Positions 9,314 to 16,099 of a DNA stretch of 53,196 nt are shown in pieces. This DNA comes from Phycisphaerales bacterium (GTDB lineage Bacteria > Planctomycetota > Phycisphaerae > Phycisphaerales > UBA1924). The stretch's first letter is position 1; each line of letters opens with the position of its first letter. The position numbers and the translations under genes were made by a program. The stretch covers positions 1 through 53,196 of the forward strand of contig JANQNW010000006.1 of assembly GCA_028279375.1 (NCBI GenBank). The letters are read 5' to 3'. Under the pieces are notes generated by a model. That model was not told the DNA's origin. It worked only from the letters and a program-made list of their open reading frames with translations, and did not search any database.

Positions 9314-9337
9314 CGGAAAGAACGCCTCTTTAGGCGT
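9314..9337 (-). terminator. Weak terminator overlapping the M56 gene stop codon
   Basis: The 6-bp stem 9322-9327 with 9332-9337, loop of 4, contains the TAA stop (9332-9330) and is followed on the minus strand by TTCTTTCC. A bulged extension adds three more pairs. It is short, so termination is only likely, not certain. Confidence 0.45.
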
Positions 9338-12059
9338 CTTCTTCAGCTTCCTCTTCGAGCTCCTCAGCCGCCTCCTCGAGTTCCTCGGCGAGCTCTTCGA
9401 GCTCCTCCATCCGGTCCTCGAATCGATCGGCCTCGGCCTCAACGCCCTCAGCTTCCTGCTCGAGCAGCTGGGCCTGGGCATACAGCTCTTCCGCGCGCTC
9501 CATCAGGTGATCCCGATCGACGCCCGCCAGCGCCTCGGCCTCTTCCGCCAGCGCCTCAGCCTCCTCCTCGAAGACCTCCGCCTGCTCCATGAGCGCCTCG
9601 GCCTGCTCCATCATCAACTCGGCCTGGATCTCGATCTCTTCCATCGAGCGCTCGATGTCCGCCATCTTCCGCTCGAGGTGCATCATCTGCTGATCGCGCA
9701 TCTTCGCGTGATGATCATGGTCAGCGGACTTCTTGTGCTTCTTGTGCGCCTTGCCCTCGTGACGGTGCTTCTCTTTCTCATAGCGCTTGCGTGCCGCCGC
9801 TTCAGTCGATGAGTGATCGCCGTCGCCCGGCGCGATCATCTCGACGAAGGCGCTGAAGATGAGCTGCTCGAGATCGGTGCCGTGCACCACAAGCTGGTCG
9901 TCCCGCGGCGAGACCAGGATCGGAACGTCATCGCGGACCATGAGAGATGTCAGGCCCTTGAGCTTGCCCTTCGAGAGCTTGTAGCCCTTCCGGGTGTCTT
10001 CCTGGTTGATCATGGTCACGAACGCCTTGAAGACCATGTGCTGTGAGCCGTTGGCGTGCACAGTGATGTAGCCTTCGCCGGGCTCGATCAGAATCGGCAC
10101 GTCGTCGCGGCTCATGAGCGCAGTGAGGCTCTTGAGCTTGCCGGCGGACATCTTGTATTTCCGGGCGAAGGTCTCTCCCGCGGAGTCGTGGGAGCCCTGA
10201 TGATTGCCATGCTGGCCCTGGGCTTGAGCGCGCCTGGCGCGCTCATGCTCTCTCCTGGCTCGCTCAACCTCGCGCTGCACGCGCTCCATCTCGCGCTTCT
10301 GGGCCTGCTTGGCGCGCTCGAGTTCACGCTTGTACTCACGCTCGGCGCGTTTCTGATCGTGGCTGGACTGCCCGCCGCCTCGCGTTGCGACGAGTTTCTC
10401 GAGCGCCTCGGCCATGCGATCGAGGCGATCCTCCAGGCGGGAGACTCGATCCTCGAGATCGTCCGATTCATCATGCCCAACCGGGCGCGGAGCCGCGCGA
10501 TCGCGCATGTGCTGCTCGAATGTCGAAATATCCGGCTCTGGCGCCTCCTGCGCTGCGGGTGGCTCTGGCGCGCACGCCTTCTTGGCCTTGTCCTCGTTAC
10601 AGGCGAGCGCCGGCGAGACCATCATCCCGGCGGCGATCAGCGCCGCCGTGGACGCGAGACCGCGGAATGAAAGGCGGGGTCGTGCATGATCCGTCATGAC
10701 CATTGTCAATCTCCTTGCGAAACGACGAGTGCGAACTGATGTCACGCCCAGCCCCAGGACAGGCGCCGGGATGCGAGAGTCATTGATGTAAGTGCGTGTC
10801 TGCAGGAGGGCCTGCGCATACGCCCGACGCGACTTCGGCGCCAGGCTCGTCACCCAGACGTCGCAGCAGAGGTCCGCCTCCTCGCGAAGGCGACGGCGAA
10901 CCCACCAGACGACCGGATGCCACCAGAAGAGGCAGCCCACGAGCATCTCGAGCCAGCAGACGATGTTGTCGCGCCGCCGAATGTGCGCGAGTTCGTGCAG
11001 GAGGACGGCGGTGCGGCCATCGCGATCCAGATCCGTCCAGAGATGACGCGGCAATACGAGCCGGGCGCGCCGACCACACCAGACCATCGGAGGCACGCGC
11101 GCATCCGTCACAAGCACGGTCGGAGTGCGGCGCAGTCCGATGGATCGCGCCGCTTCGCGCACATGCGCGACCGTTGAAGGATTCGCATTCTCCGCTCGTC
11201 GCATGAGCACGTAGAACCGGAGCAGTCTCGTGGAGCAGACAAGCGCCGCGACCAGCGCTCCAGCGGCCCAGACGAGTGGGGGGATGCCCGGCGCCGCAAC
11301 GACCGCATCGCGCACATCGCGCCCGAAGGCCATCCATTGCGCGGTGTACGCGACAGTCTGGGCGCGCCACAACTCGAGCAAAGGTGGACTGATTTCGACG
11401 GCGTCGCGAAGGATGGCTGCGCCGACCGGGGGTTCAGGGCTGGCCTTGAAGGGCGCCTTGCGACTCGGCGTCACCTCGACCAGCGCGACTTCCGTCTCAG
11501 GTCGCATCTCCGACGCCGCGTCGATCTCCGGACTGTCAGGCGTCACGGCTAAAGGCGACTCGGCGAGCCTGGACTCGCGCGTTTCCGTCGTAATCGCGTC
11601 GAGGACGTTCCAGCGCGTCGGATATCGATCCAACTGCTTCGTGGTCTCGGCCGGTTGAGCAAGCGTCGGTGTTTCGATGATCGGAGCGACATCCATCGCT
11701 CGGCTCAGAGCGCTGCGCGGCATCGTGAACGTTGGCTCATTCAAGACCGGGTCAGCATCGACCAATACGGGCGCATCGCTTGCGCTGTCTGACACCGAGA
11801 TCTCAGCGAGTTCTGACTCGACGGAGTCCCTCGCCGGCGGCATCGCCGACTCGACGAGATCGACCAGAGCGGGCCCGGCTGACTCGACCGCGCGGGGCAT
11901 CACGCCCGGAGCAACGAGAAAAAGCAATACGACGAGCCACATCGAGTGACGGGTCGCGGGACGGAGTCGCATCGTTCGACAAAGGACTGCCACCGCCAGA
12001 GCCAGAGGAATCACCACCAACGCGTTGCGCCAGAGCACGTCCTGGTCGAAGAGGGACAT
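9330..12059 (-). CDS. M56 (BlaR1-like) membrane peptidase with unusual sensor region
   Basis: This 909-residue protein is a predicted membrane zinc protease that would inactivate the BlaI-type repressor encoded just before it. Seen in order: two N-terminal membrane helices around residues 10-55, a long polar insert, another helix near 260-280, then the M56 core with HELAH near residue 350, the FWWHPVVWWV helix, and EADLCCD near 393. After a further helix (near 480) comes a Cys- and Pro-containing stretch, a charged coiled coil (about 530-610), two tandem copies of a 50-residue module (about 630-740), a His/Lys-rich segment, and a Glu/Ala/Met-rich coiled coil of about 120 residues to the end. 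No penicillin-binding sensor domain is seen, so beta-lactam sensing is unlikely. The ATG at 12059 shares one base with the blaI stop (TGATG); a GTG at 12062 is the alternative. Confidence 0.88.
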   Translation of the reverse strand: MSLFDQDVLWRNALVVIPLALAVAVLCRTMRLRPATRHSMWLVVLLFLVAPGVMPRAVESAGPALVDLVESAMPPARDSVESELAEISVSDSASDAPVLVDADPVLNEPTFTMPRSALSRAMDVAPIIETPTLAQPAETTKQLDRYPTRWNVLDAITTETRESRLAESPLAVTPDSPEIDAASEMRPETEVALVEVTPSRKAPFKASPEPPVGAAILRDAVEISPPLLELWRAQTVAYTAQWMAFGRDVRDAVVAAPGIPPLVWAAGALVAALVCSTRLLRFYVLMRRAENANPSTVAHVREAARSIGLRRTPTVLVTDARVPPMVWCGRRARLVLPRHLWTDLDRDGRTAVLLHELAHIRRRDNIVCWLEMLVGCLFWWHPVVWWVRRRLREEADLCCDVWVTSLAPKSRRAYAQALLQTRTYINDSRIPAPVLGLGVTSVRTRRFARRLTMVMTDHARPRLSFRGLASTAALIAAGMMVSPALACNEDKAKKACAPEPPAAQEAPEPDISTFEQHMRDRAAPRPVGHDESDDLEDRVSRLEDRLDRMAEALEKLVATRGGGQSSHDQKRAEREYKRELERAKQAQKREMERVQREVERARREHERARRAQAQGQHGNHQGSHDSAGETFARKYKMSAGKLKSLTALMSRDDVPILIEPGEGYITVHANGSQHMVFKAFVTMINQEDTRKGYKLSKGKLKGLTSLMVRDDVPILVSPRDDQLVVHGTDLEQLIFSAFVEMIAPGDGDHSSTEAAARKRYEKEKHRHEGKAHKKHKKSADHDHHAKMRDQQMMHLERKMADIERSMEEIEIQAELMMEQAEALMEQAEVFEEEAEALAEEAEALAGVDRDHLMERAEELYAQAQLLEQEAEGVEAEADRFEDRMEELEELAEELEEAAEELEEEAEEDA
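9838..10160 (-). repeat. Tandem 50-residue module inside the M56 protein
   Basis: Two consecutive protein segments align closely: KYKMSAGKLKSLTALMSRDD and GYKLSKGKLKGLTSLMVRDD, each followed by VPILI/VPILV and ending AFVTMI or AFVEMI. The period is about 58 residues. The DNA has diverged, so the duplication is old and kept at the protein level. No known domain was recognised. Confidence 0.75.
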
Positions 12060-12466
12060 CACTTCGTCGTCCCTCCGTCCCCGCCGCGATCCAGGCGATC
12101 GATCAGCGAATGCAACTCGGAGATCTCCTTTTGGGAGAACTCCTCCGTCTCCATGAGATGGAGCACCAGCGGCGCCGCGGCGCCGTCGTAAAGCTGATGC
12201 AACAGGCGCGTCAGTCGCTGCTTCGCAATGCGCTCTCGCGAGACGGCGGACTTATAGACAAACGCGAGACCCGATTTGTTGCTCGAGACCACACCCTTGC
12301 TTTCAAGTCGCGTCAACAGAGTCTGGACTGTCGTGTAGGCGAGGTCGCGTCCCTGGGAATGCAGCGCATTGAGCACATCGCGCACGGTCGCCGGCTCGCG
12401 ATCCCACAGCACCTTGAGCACTTCAAGCTCCGCGGCGCCGAGATCTTTCAGTTCGCGTCGGGTCAT
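12059..12466 (-). CDS. BlaI/MecI/CopY-family transcriptional repressor
   Basis: This 135-residue protein belongs to the BlaI/MecI family. The N-terminal winged helix is clear: ELEVLKVLWDREPATVRDVL, then the recognition region TTVQTLLTRLESKGVV, and a C-terminal dimerisation helix ending in LIDRLDRGG. The family is removed from DNA by cleavage by an M56 partner, encoded next with a one-base overlap. A GAGGA site lies about nine bases before the ATG. Two operator-like boxes sit in the promoter (12494-12540), so autorepression is likely. Targets beyond this operon cannot be told from the window. Confidence 0.93.
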   Translation of the reverse strand: MTRRELKDLGAAELEVLKVLWDREPATVRDVLNALHSQGRDLAYTTVQTLLTRLESKGVVSSNKSGLAFVYKSAVSRERIAKQRLTRLLHQLYDGAAAPLVLHLMETEEFSQKEISELHSLIDRLDRGGDGGTTK

Positions 12467-12493
12467 CTGCCTGAGTCCTCACTCGCGACACTC

Positions 12494-12534
12494 CTACGAC
12501 TGTCGGAGGCCAGCCTACTACGGGTGTCGGAGGC
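12494..12534 (-). promoter_or_regulatory. Two BlaI-type operator boxes
   Basis: Two 17-base direct repeats, 12494-12510 and 12518-12534, agree at 15 of 17 positions (CTACGACTGTCGGAGGC and CTACGGGTGTCGGAGGC). The first is a near-dyad around T12501, with arms CTACGAC and GTCGGAG. The core resembles the TACANNTGTA pattern of BlaI/MecI sites. Box 2 exactly fills the spacer between the -35 and -10 elements; box 1 covers the expected transcription start. This is the layout expected for repression of its own operon. Confidence 0.75.
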
Positions 12535-12540
12535 TGTCAA
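12512..12540 (-). promoter_or_regulatory. Sigma-70-type promoter of blaI-M56
   Basis: On the minus strand TTGACA (12540-12535) is a perfect -35 element and TAGGCT (12517-12512) a plausible GC-rich-genome -10 element, 17 bases apart. Transcription would start near 12505, giving a leader of about 39 bases before the ATG at 12466. Confidence 0.7.
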
Positions 12541-12642
12541 GGGGGCAGTCATCATTTAGGTTTCCCAGGAGGACGCGTCGGCTGGCTCACCAGTGATACG
12601 GAGTTTGCACTCCCCGGTTTCAGGCGACGCCGACTTCGGGGC

Positions 12643-13005
12643 TCAGCTATACCGAGGCACCGCCGGGTCAACGTCACGCGACCATCGCTCGATCCCCCCG
12701 CGCATCGACCAGACGCTCTCGAGCCCCTGCGAGCGGAGGAATGACGTCACGTTGAGCGATCGCACGCCGTGATGGCACATCACGACCACGGGGCAGTCCG
12801 GATCGTCCTCGATCTCCCCCTGGCGAGTCGGGATCTCATCCATCGGGATGTGCAGAGCGTCATCCAGCGCCGCCACGGCCAGTTCCTCGGGTCGTCGGCA
12901 ATCCAAGAGTTGGAATGTCACTCCCTCGTCGATGAGGCGACGGACATCGGCCGGATCGACTTCCAGGGTGTTGGCGGAGAAGGGCGCGAGTGGATTGGCG
13001 CCCAC
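12643..13005 (-). CDS. Single-domain rhodanese
   Basis: This 120-residue protein is one rhodanese domain, a sulfur-carrier or sulfurtransferase fold that acts through a cysteine persulfide. The substrate-binding loop starts at Cys77 (CHHGVRS), after the central strand CPVVVM; LLDCRRPEE near 33-41 is the other family landmark. No signal peptide is seen, so it should be cytoplasmic. The GTG start at 13005 directly follows the stop of the lipoprotein gene (13006), with GAGGGCAG ahead of it, so the two are one transcript. Its true sulfur acceptor is unknown. Confidence 0.88.
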   Translation of the reverse strand: MGANPLAPFSANTLEVDPADVRRLIDEGVTFQLLDCRRPEELAVAALDDALHIPMDEIPTRQGEIEDDPDCPVVVMCHHGVRSLNVTSFLRSQGLESVWSMRGGIERWSRDVDPAVPRYS

Positions 13006-13530
13006 CTAGCTGCCCTCGCCGTACATTCCCGCATCCGCACTCGGGTCGTCGCTCGATTCCTGCACCGGCATACGCTGGCGCGGCGCGTTGCGTTTGGCGA
13101 GATTCTCGGGCGAGCGGTCGTACTCGCCAGGGAAGAACGAGACCGGTAGATCGACGACAGCGACGAATGGGGCTGTGAGCACATCGAGCCACTCATTCGG
13201 ATTCTGACGCTCGAGGTTGACGCAGGATTGCGCGGTGGGATAAGCGCCGTAAGCGATCACCTGACCGTAATTCTGCTTATTCGTCAGCAGAGAGCCAGCA
13301 TAGCGCGGATCGGTGTCAACCGGAACCTCGTAGCGGATAACCGTCCAGTGGGAGCGATCAAGACCCGGTGTCGAGGGCACATTTGTCAGTGTTTCCTGCG
13401 AGCGCTCCTCCGCGATGGCTGCCATCGTGATCGAGCCGCCGATCGGGGCGTCGACATCAGGACCAGCACAACCACCTGCCAGCGTGATCCCTGCGAGCGC
13501 GGCGAGCGAGAATCCCGTCCTTGCGATCAT
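13006..13530 (-). CDS. Predicted lipoprotein of unknown function
   Basis: This 174-residue protein has a lipoprotein signal (LAGG-Cys21) and no domain that I recognise. The mature part contains a WTVIRYEVPVDTDPRYAG stretch and a polar C terminus. GGAAGGA lies nine bases before the ATG. It is followed with no gap by the rhodanese gene, and preceded by the terminator of the OmpA-like gene, so lipoprotein-rhodanese is probably a two-gene operon. It may be an envelope protein; the function is not known. Confidence 0.75.
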   Translation of the reverse strand: MIARTGFSLAALAGITLAGGCAGPDVDAPIGGSITMAAIAEERSQETLTNVPSTPGLDRSHWTVIRYEVPVDTDPRYAGSLLTNKQNYGQVIAYGAYPTAQSCVNLERQNPNEWLDVLTAPFVAVVDLPVSFFPGEYDRSPENLAKRNAPRQRMPVQESSDDPSADAGMYGEGS

Positions 13531-13610
13531 CGATGTGATTCCTTCCAGAGAAGCGTCGTGATCGAATCGTCCAGAGGACTCAGATTACCAGATCCCGAGA
13601 AATGGAGCCG

Positions 13611-13648
13611 CAAAAGAAAGAGCCCGACGGCAGGTCGCCATCGGGCTT
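13611..13648 (-). terminator. Intrinsic terminator after the OmpA-like gene
   Basis: Arms 13621-13631 and 13637-13647 form an 11-bp stem with one non-Watson-Crick pair and a 5-base loop. On the minus strand it is followed by TCTTTCTTTT. It lies 33 bases after the stop of the OmpA-like gene. Confidence 0.88.
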
Positions 13649-13680
13649 GGGAGTCATTCATTCCTCCTGCGAAGCGTCAA

Positions 13681-14559
13681 TCACTTCACCGGAAAGTCCT
13701 CGGCCGTTGCCTGCGGGCGAGGAGTCGCAGGCGACGTCACAGCGCCGCTGGGCGCGCTCATGCGCGTTGACGCCGTCAGGAAGATCTCGACGCGCCGATT
13801 GGCCGCAGCGCCGCCGCGCGCCGGGTTCTCGACGATCGGACGGAACTCGCCCCAGCCGGCGATCTGCATGCGATCACCCGGGACATTCATCGAAACGAGC
13901 ACATTGCGAACGGAGATCGCCCGACCCGCAGAGAGATGCAGGTTGTCGGGGAAGCGACGCTTCGTCGCGGCTCTGGAGACTCGAACGTTGTCCGTGTGAC
14001 CAACGATCCGCACGTCGTAGTTCTGCGCGTCGGGGGATGCGAGAATGTTGGCGAGTTCCTGCAAGCCTTGGCGGGCGCCCGCCTGAACCTCGACAGAGCC
14101 TGAGGCGAAGGTCAGGTCGCTTGCAAAACGCATCATGCCGCGGCTCGGGTCATATGTAATGAGATTCGGCCGGCGGGCGGCGAGATCCTGCAGGCGTTGA
14201 TCAGTTGCGGGATCGATGACGACCGCTGAGACGTCATTCAGTCGATCAGCGAGCAGTCGGTAGTTCTCGCGAAGGCGCACGAGTTGCGAGTTGAGCTCCG
14301 CATTGCGGCGCTGAGCCTCGGCGAGCGTGTCGTCGCCGGCGCGAACGCGATCGCCGAGAATCGACGTGGCGTTCTCACGCTCGCTCAACTCCTGCTGCAA
14401 GGCCACATTCCGATCCTGGAGCGCCTTGTTGGCCGAGTAGAGATCGTCGTACTCCTGCTGGCTGACGCAGCCGCCGGACGCAAGGAGGCTCGCGGCGAGG
14501 GCGCCGCCCATGAGTCGGCGGAGCAGGGTTGATGAACGTTGGCGCTCAGAGCGGAACAT
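13681..14559 (-). CDS. OmpA-family peptidoglycan-binding lipoprotein
   Basis: This 292-residue lipoprotein should anchor the outer membrane to peptidoglycan. The signal ends at the lipobox ASGG-Cys31. A coiled-coil segment follows (about 35-105, heptad-like LQDRNVALQQELSER), then the OmpA-like domain in the C-terminal half: VRIVGHTDNVRV with the diaminopimelate-binding Asp, LSAGRAISV, and the NRRVEIFL end with the conserved Arg. GAGGAG lies upstream of the ATG at 14559; an earlier in-frame start at 14850 would extend into the divergent amidohydrolase gene. It may serve as a Pal-like partner of the ExbBD operon 4.5 kb away, but that is inference. Confidence 0.92.
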   Translation of the reverse strand: MFRSERQRSSTLLRRLMGGALAASLLASGGCVSQQEYDDLYSANKALQDRNVALQQELSERENATSILGDRVRAGDDTLAEAQRRNAELNSQLVRLRENYRLLADRLNDVSAVVIDPATDQRLQDLAARRPNLITYDPSRGMMRFASDLTFASGSVEVQAGARQGLQELANILASPDAQNYDVRIVGHTDNVRVSRAATKRRFPDNLHLSAGRAISVRNVLVSMNVPGDRMQIAGWGEFRPIVENPARGGAAANRRVEIFLTASTRMSAPSGAVTSPATPRPQATAEDFPVK

Positions 14560-14682
14560 GGTTGGACTCCTCAATAGCTTGCTCTCGAAGTGCGCGAATC
14601 TCGCGTCAGCATACCCCGGCGAGGATATTCTCGGATCCACGAGGCAATGTTCGGGGAGTATCGGCGTCGCCGGAGGGCCTGC

Positions 14683-16065
14683 ATGAATCCGAATCTGGTG
14701 TTCCTGGAGGCTTCCGGCGTAGTTGACGCATCTGGCGTGGCGTCGTCGCCCGGAGCGGTCCTCGCCGAGTTTCCAGCCTCTCCTGATGCGGAACGTCCCC
14801 TCGGGTGCTCGATCCTCGCCGCTGGCGATCCGCAGAGCGTTGGCGCCCATGAGGCGGCCCGGCGGGCCATGCGGTTCTCATTCGAGAAGGAAGTGATCCA
14901 CCCGGGTCTCGTGAACGCCCACACGCACCTCGATCTGACGCACATCGGCCCCCGGGATCACGATCCCGGCGACGGATTCGTGAGTTGGGTTCGGATGATC
15001 CTCCGAGAACGAGCGAGGGAGGAGGAGGCGATCAAGACCTCTGTTCGTCTGGGCGTCGAAAGATCGCTCGCCGCTGGCGTCGTTGCGGTAGGGGACATCG
15101 CGGGCGTCGGTCAGCGGGCTCCCCTTGATGCCCTCCGCGAGTCTCCGCTCATCGGCGTCTCCTTCATCGAACTCTTCGGCTTGCTGGAAGAAACGGCGAT
15201 GTCCGCACTCGAGAACCTCGCCACCATCATCGCCGAGAGGCCGCGCCATGCTCGCGGCGTGCGACTCGGCGTCCAGCCGCACGCTCCGTACTCTGCCTCA
15301 ATCCATCTCTATCTCGCGTGTGCGCACGAGGCGAAGCGATCGGGCCTTCCGCTCTCGACGCACTTGGCGGAGTCGCCGGAGGAACACGAACTCGTCGAGA
15401 CAGCATCCGGCGACTTCCAGACCTTCCTCGCCTCCATGGGCGTTTGGTCGGATGACGTGGCAGGCTCCTTCGGCCATGGGCGCACGCCCGTCGAACATCT
15501 CCGGGAGCCACTGCAGCAGGGCGGCTTCCTGCTCGCGCACCTCAACGACCTCGCGAGCGCGGATATCGAAGCGCTCGCACGCACATCCAGCGCGCTCGCC
15601 TACTGCCCGCGATCGAGCCACTATTTCGGAAATGACACGTCCTTCGGACCTCATCGATATCGAGAACTGCTCGACGTTGGCCTCAACGTCTGCCTGGGCA
15701 CGGACTCTATCGTCAATCTGCGCTCGGGCGAGGGCATGCCCCCGATCAGTCCACTCGACGACGCAAGGTTCCTCTTCGACTCGGGTGAAGTTGATACGGA
15801 TCTCCTTATCGGGATGGTGACGACGCGCGGCGCTCTGGCGCTCGGTCTTCCTGACGAGTGGTTCACCCTCCAGCCAGGGCCTTGCGCCGGGCTCGCGGTC
15901 ACACGCGCGCCGGCCGGCAGCGCGGGTCAAGACCCAGCGGTCCGCGTGCTCTCAGGCACACACACTCGCTTACTGCTGGGCGGGAATTCTCGCTGCGAAG
16001 CAGGTATTGTGTTGCACCCGGCGCAGCAGGGACAGAACGGCTCTGGCTCGAGATTTGCACAGTAG
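14683..16065 (+). CDS. Metal-dependent amidohydrolase of the MTA/SAH-deaminase type
   Basis: This 460-residue enzyme belongs to the amidohydrolase superfamily, in the group of adenosine-like deaminases. Metal ligands visible are His80 and His82 (NAHTHLDL), His227 with Glu230 (STHLAES) and Asp341 (CLGTDSIVN); QPHAPYS at 198-204 is also typical. In bacteria that make menaquinone through futalosine, a relative deaminates aminodeoxyfutalosine, and this organism does make menaquinone-type quinones (see UbiE), so that is one candidate role. Deamination of methylthioadenosine or S-adenosylhomocysteine is the other. The ATG at 14683 has GGAGGG eight bases ahead; an ORF start at 14590 lacks such a site. 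resB follows after 34 bases. Confidence 0.82.
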   Translation: MNPNLVFLEASGVVDASGVASSPGAVLAEFPASPDAERPLGCSILAAGDPQSVGAHEAARRAMRFSFEKEVIHPGLVNAHTHLDLTHIGPRDHDPGDGFVSWVRMILRERAREEEAIKTSVRLGVERSLAAGVVAVGDIAGVGQRAPLDALRESPLIGVSFIELFGLLEETAMSALENLATIIAERPRHARGVRLGVQPHAPYSASIHLYLACAHEAKRSGLPLSTHLAESPEEHELVETASGDFQTFLASMGVWSDDVAGSFGHGRTPVEHLREPLQQGGFLLAHLNDLASADIEALARTSSALAYCPRSSHYFGNDTSFGPHRYRELLDVGLNVCLGTDSIVNLRSGEGMPPISPLDDARFLFDSGEVDTDLLIGMVTTRGALALGLPDEWFTLQPGPCAGLAVTRAPAGSAGQDPAVRVLSGTHTRLLLGGNSRCEAGIVLHPAQQGQNGSGSRFAQ

Positions 16066-16068
16066 AGA

Positions 16069-16090
16069 CTGAGGGAAGCAGCACCCTCAG
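16069..16090 (+). promoter_or_regulatory. Hairpin just upstream of the resB ribosome binding site
   Basis: CTGAGGG (16069-16075) pairs with CCCTCAG (16084-16090) around an 8-base loop. The last stem base is also the first base of the GGGAGA ribosome binding site (16090-16095), and the ATG is at 16100. No T run follows, so it is not a normal terminator; it may tune resB translation or mark an mRNA processing point. Confidence 0.5.
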
Positions 16091-16099
16091 GGAGAACGA

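Noticed and set aside
9264..9812. Open frame on the plus strand of 182 residues, rich in Leu
   Set aside because: It is the complement of the Glu-rich coiled coil of the M56 gene; Leu richness mirrors GAG/GAA codons. No ribosome binding site.
9838..10160. Possible CRISPR or DNA tandem repeat
   Set aside because: The repeat is at the protein level, two copies only, coding, with diverged DNA.
10056..10670. Open frame on the plus strand of 204 residues
   Set aside because: Antisense to the M56 gene's repeat and coiled-coil part; no family match and no start site.
9330..12059. Beta-lactam resistance operon
   Set aside because: The M56 protein lacks a penicillin-binding sensor domain and no beta-lactamase gene is nearby.
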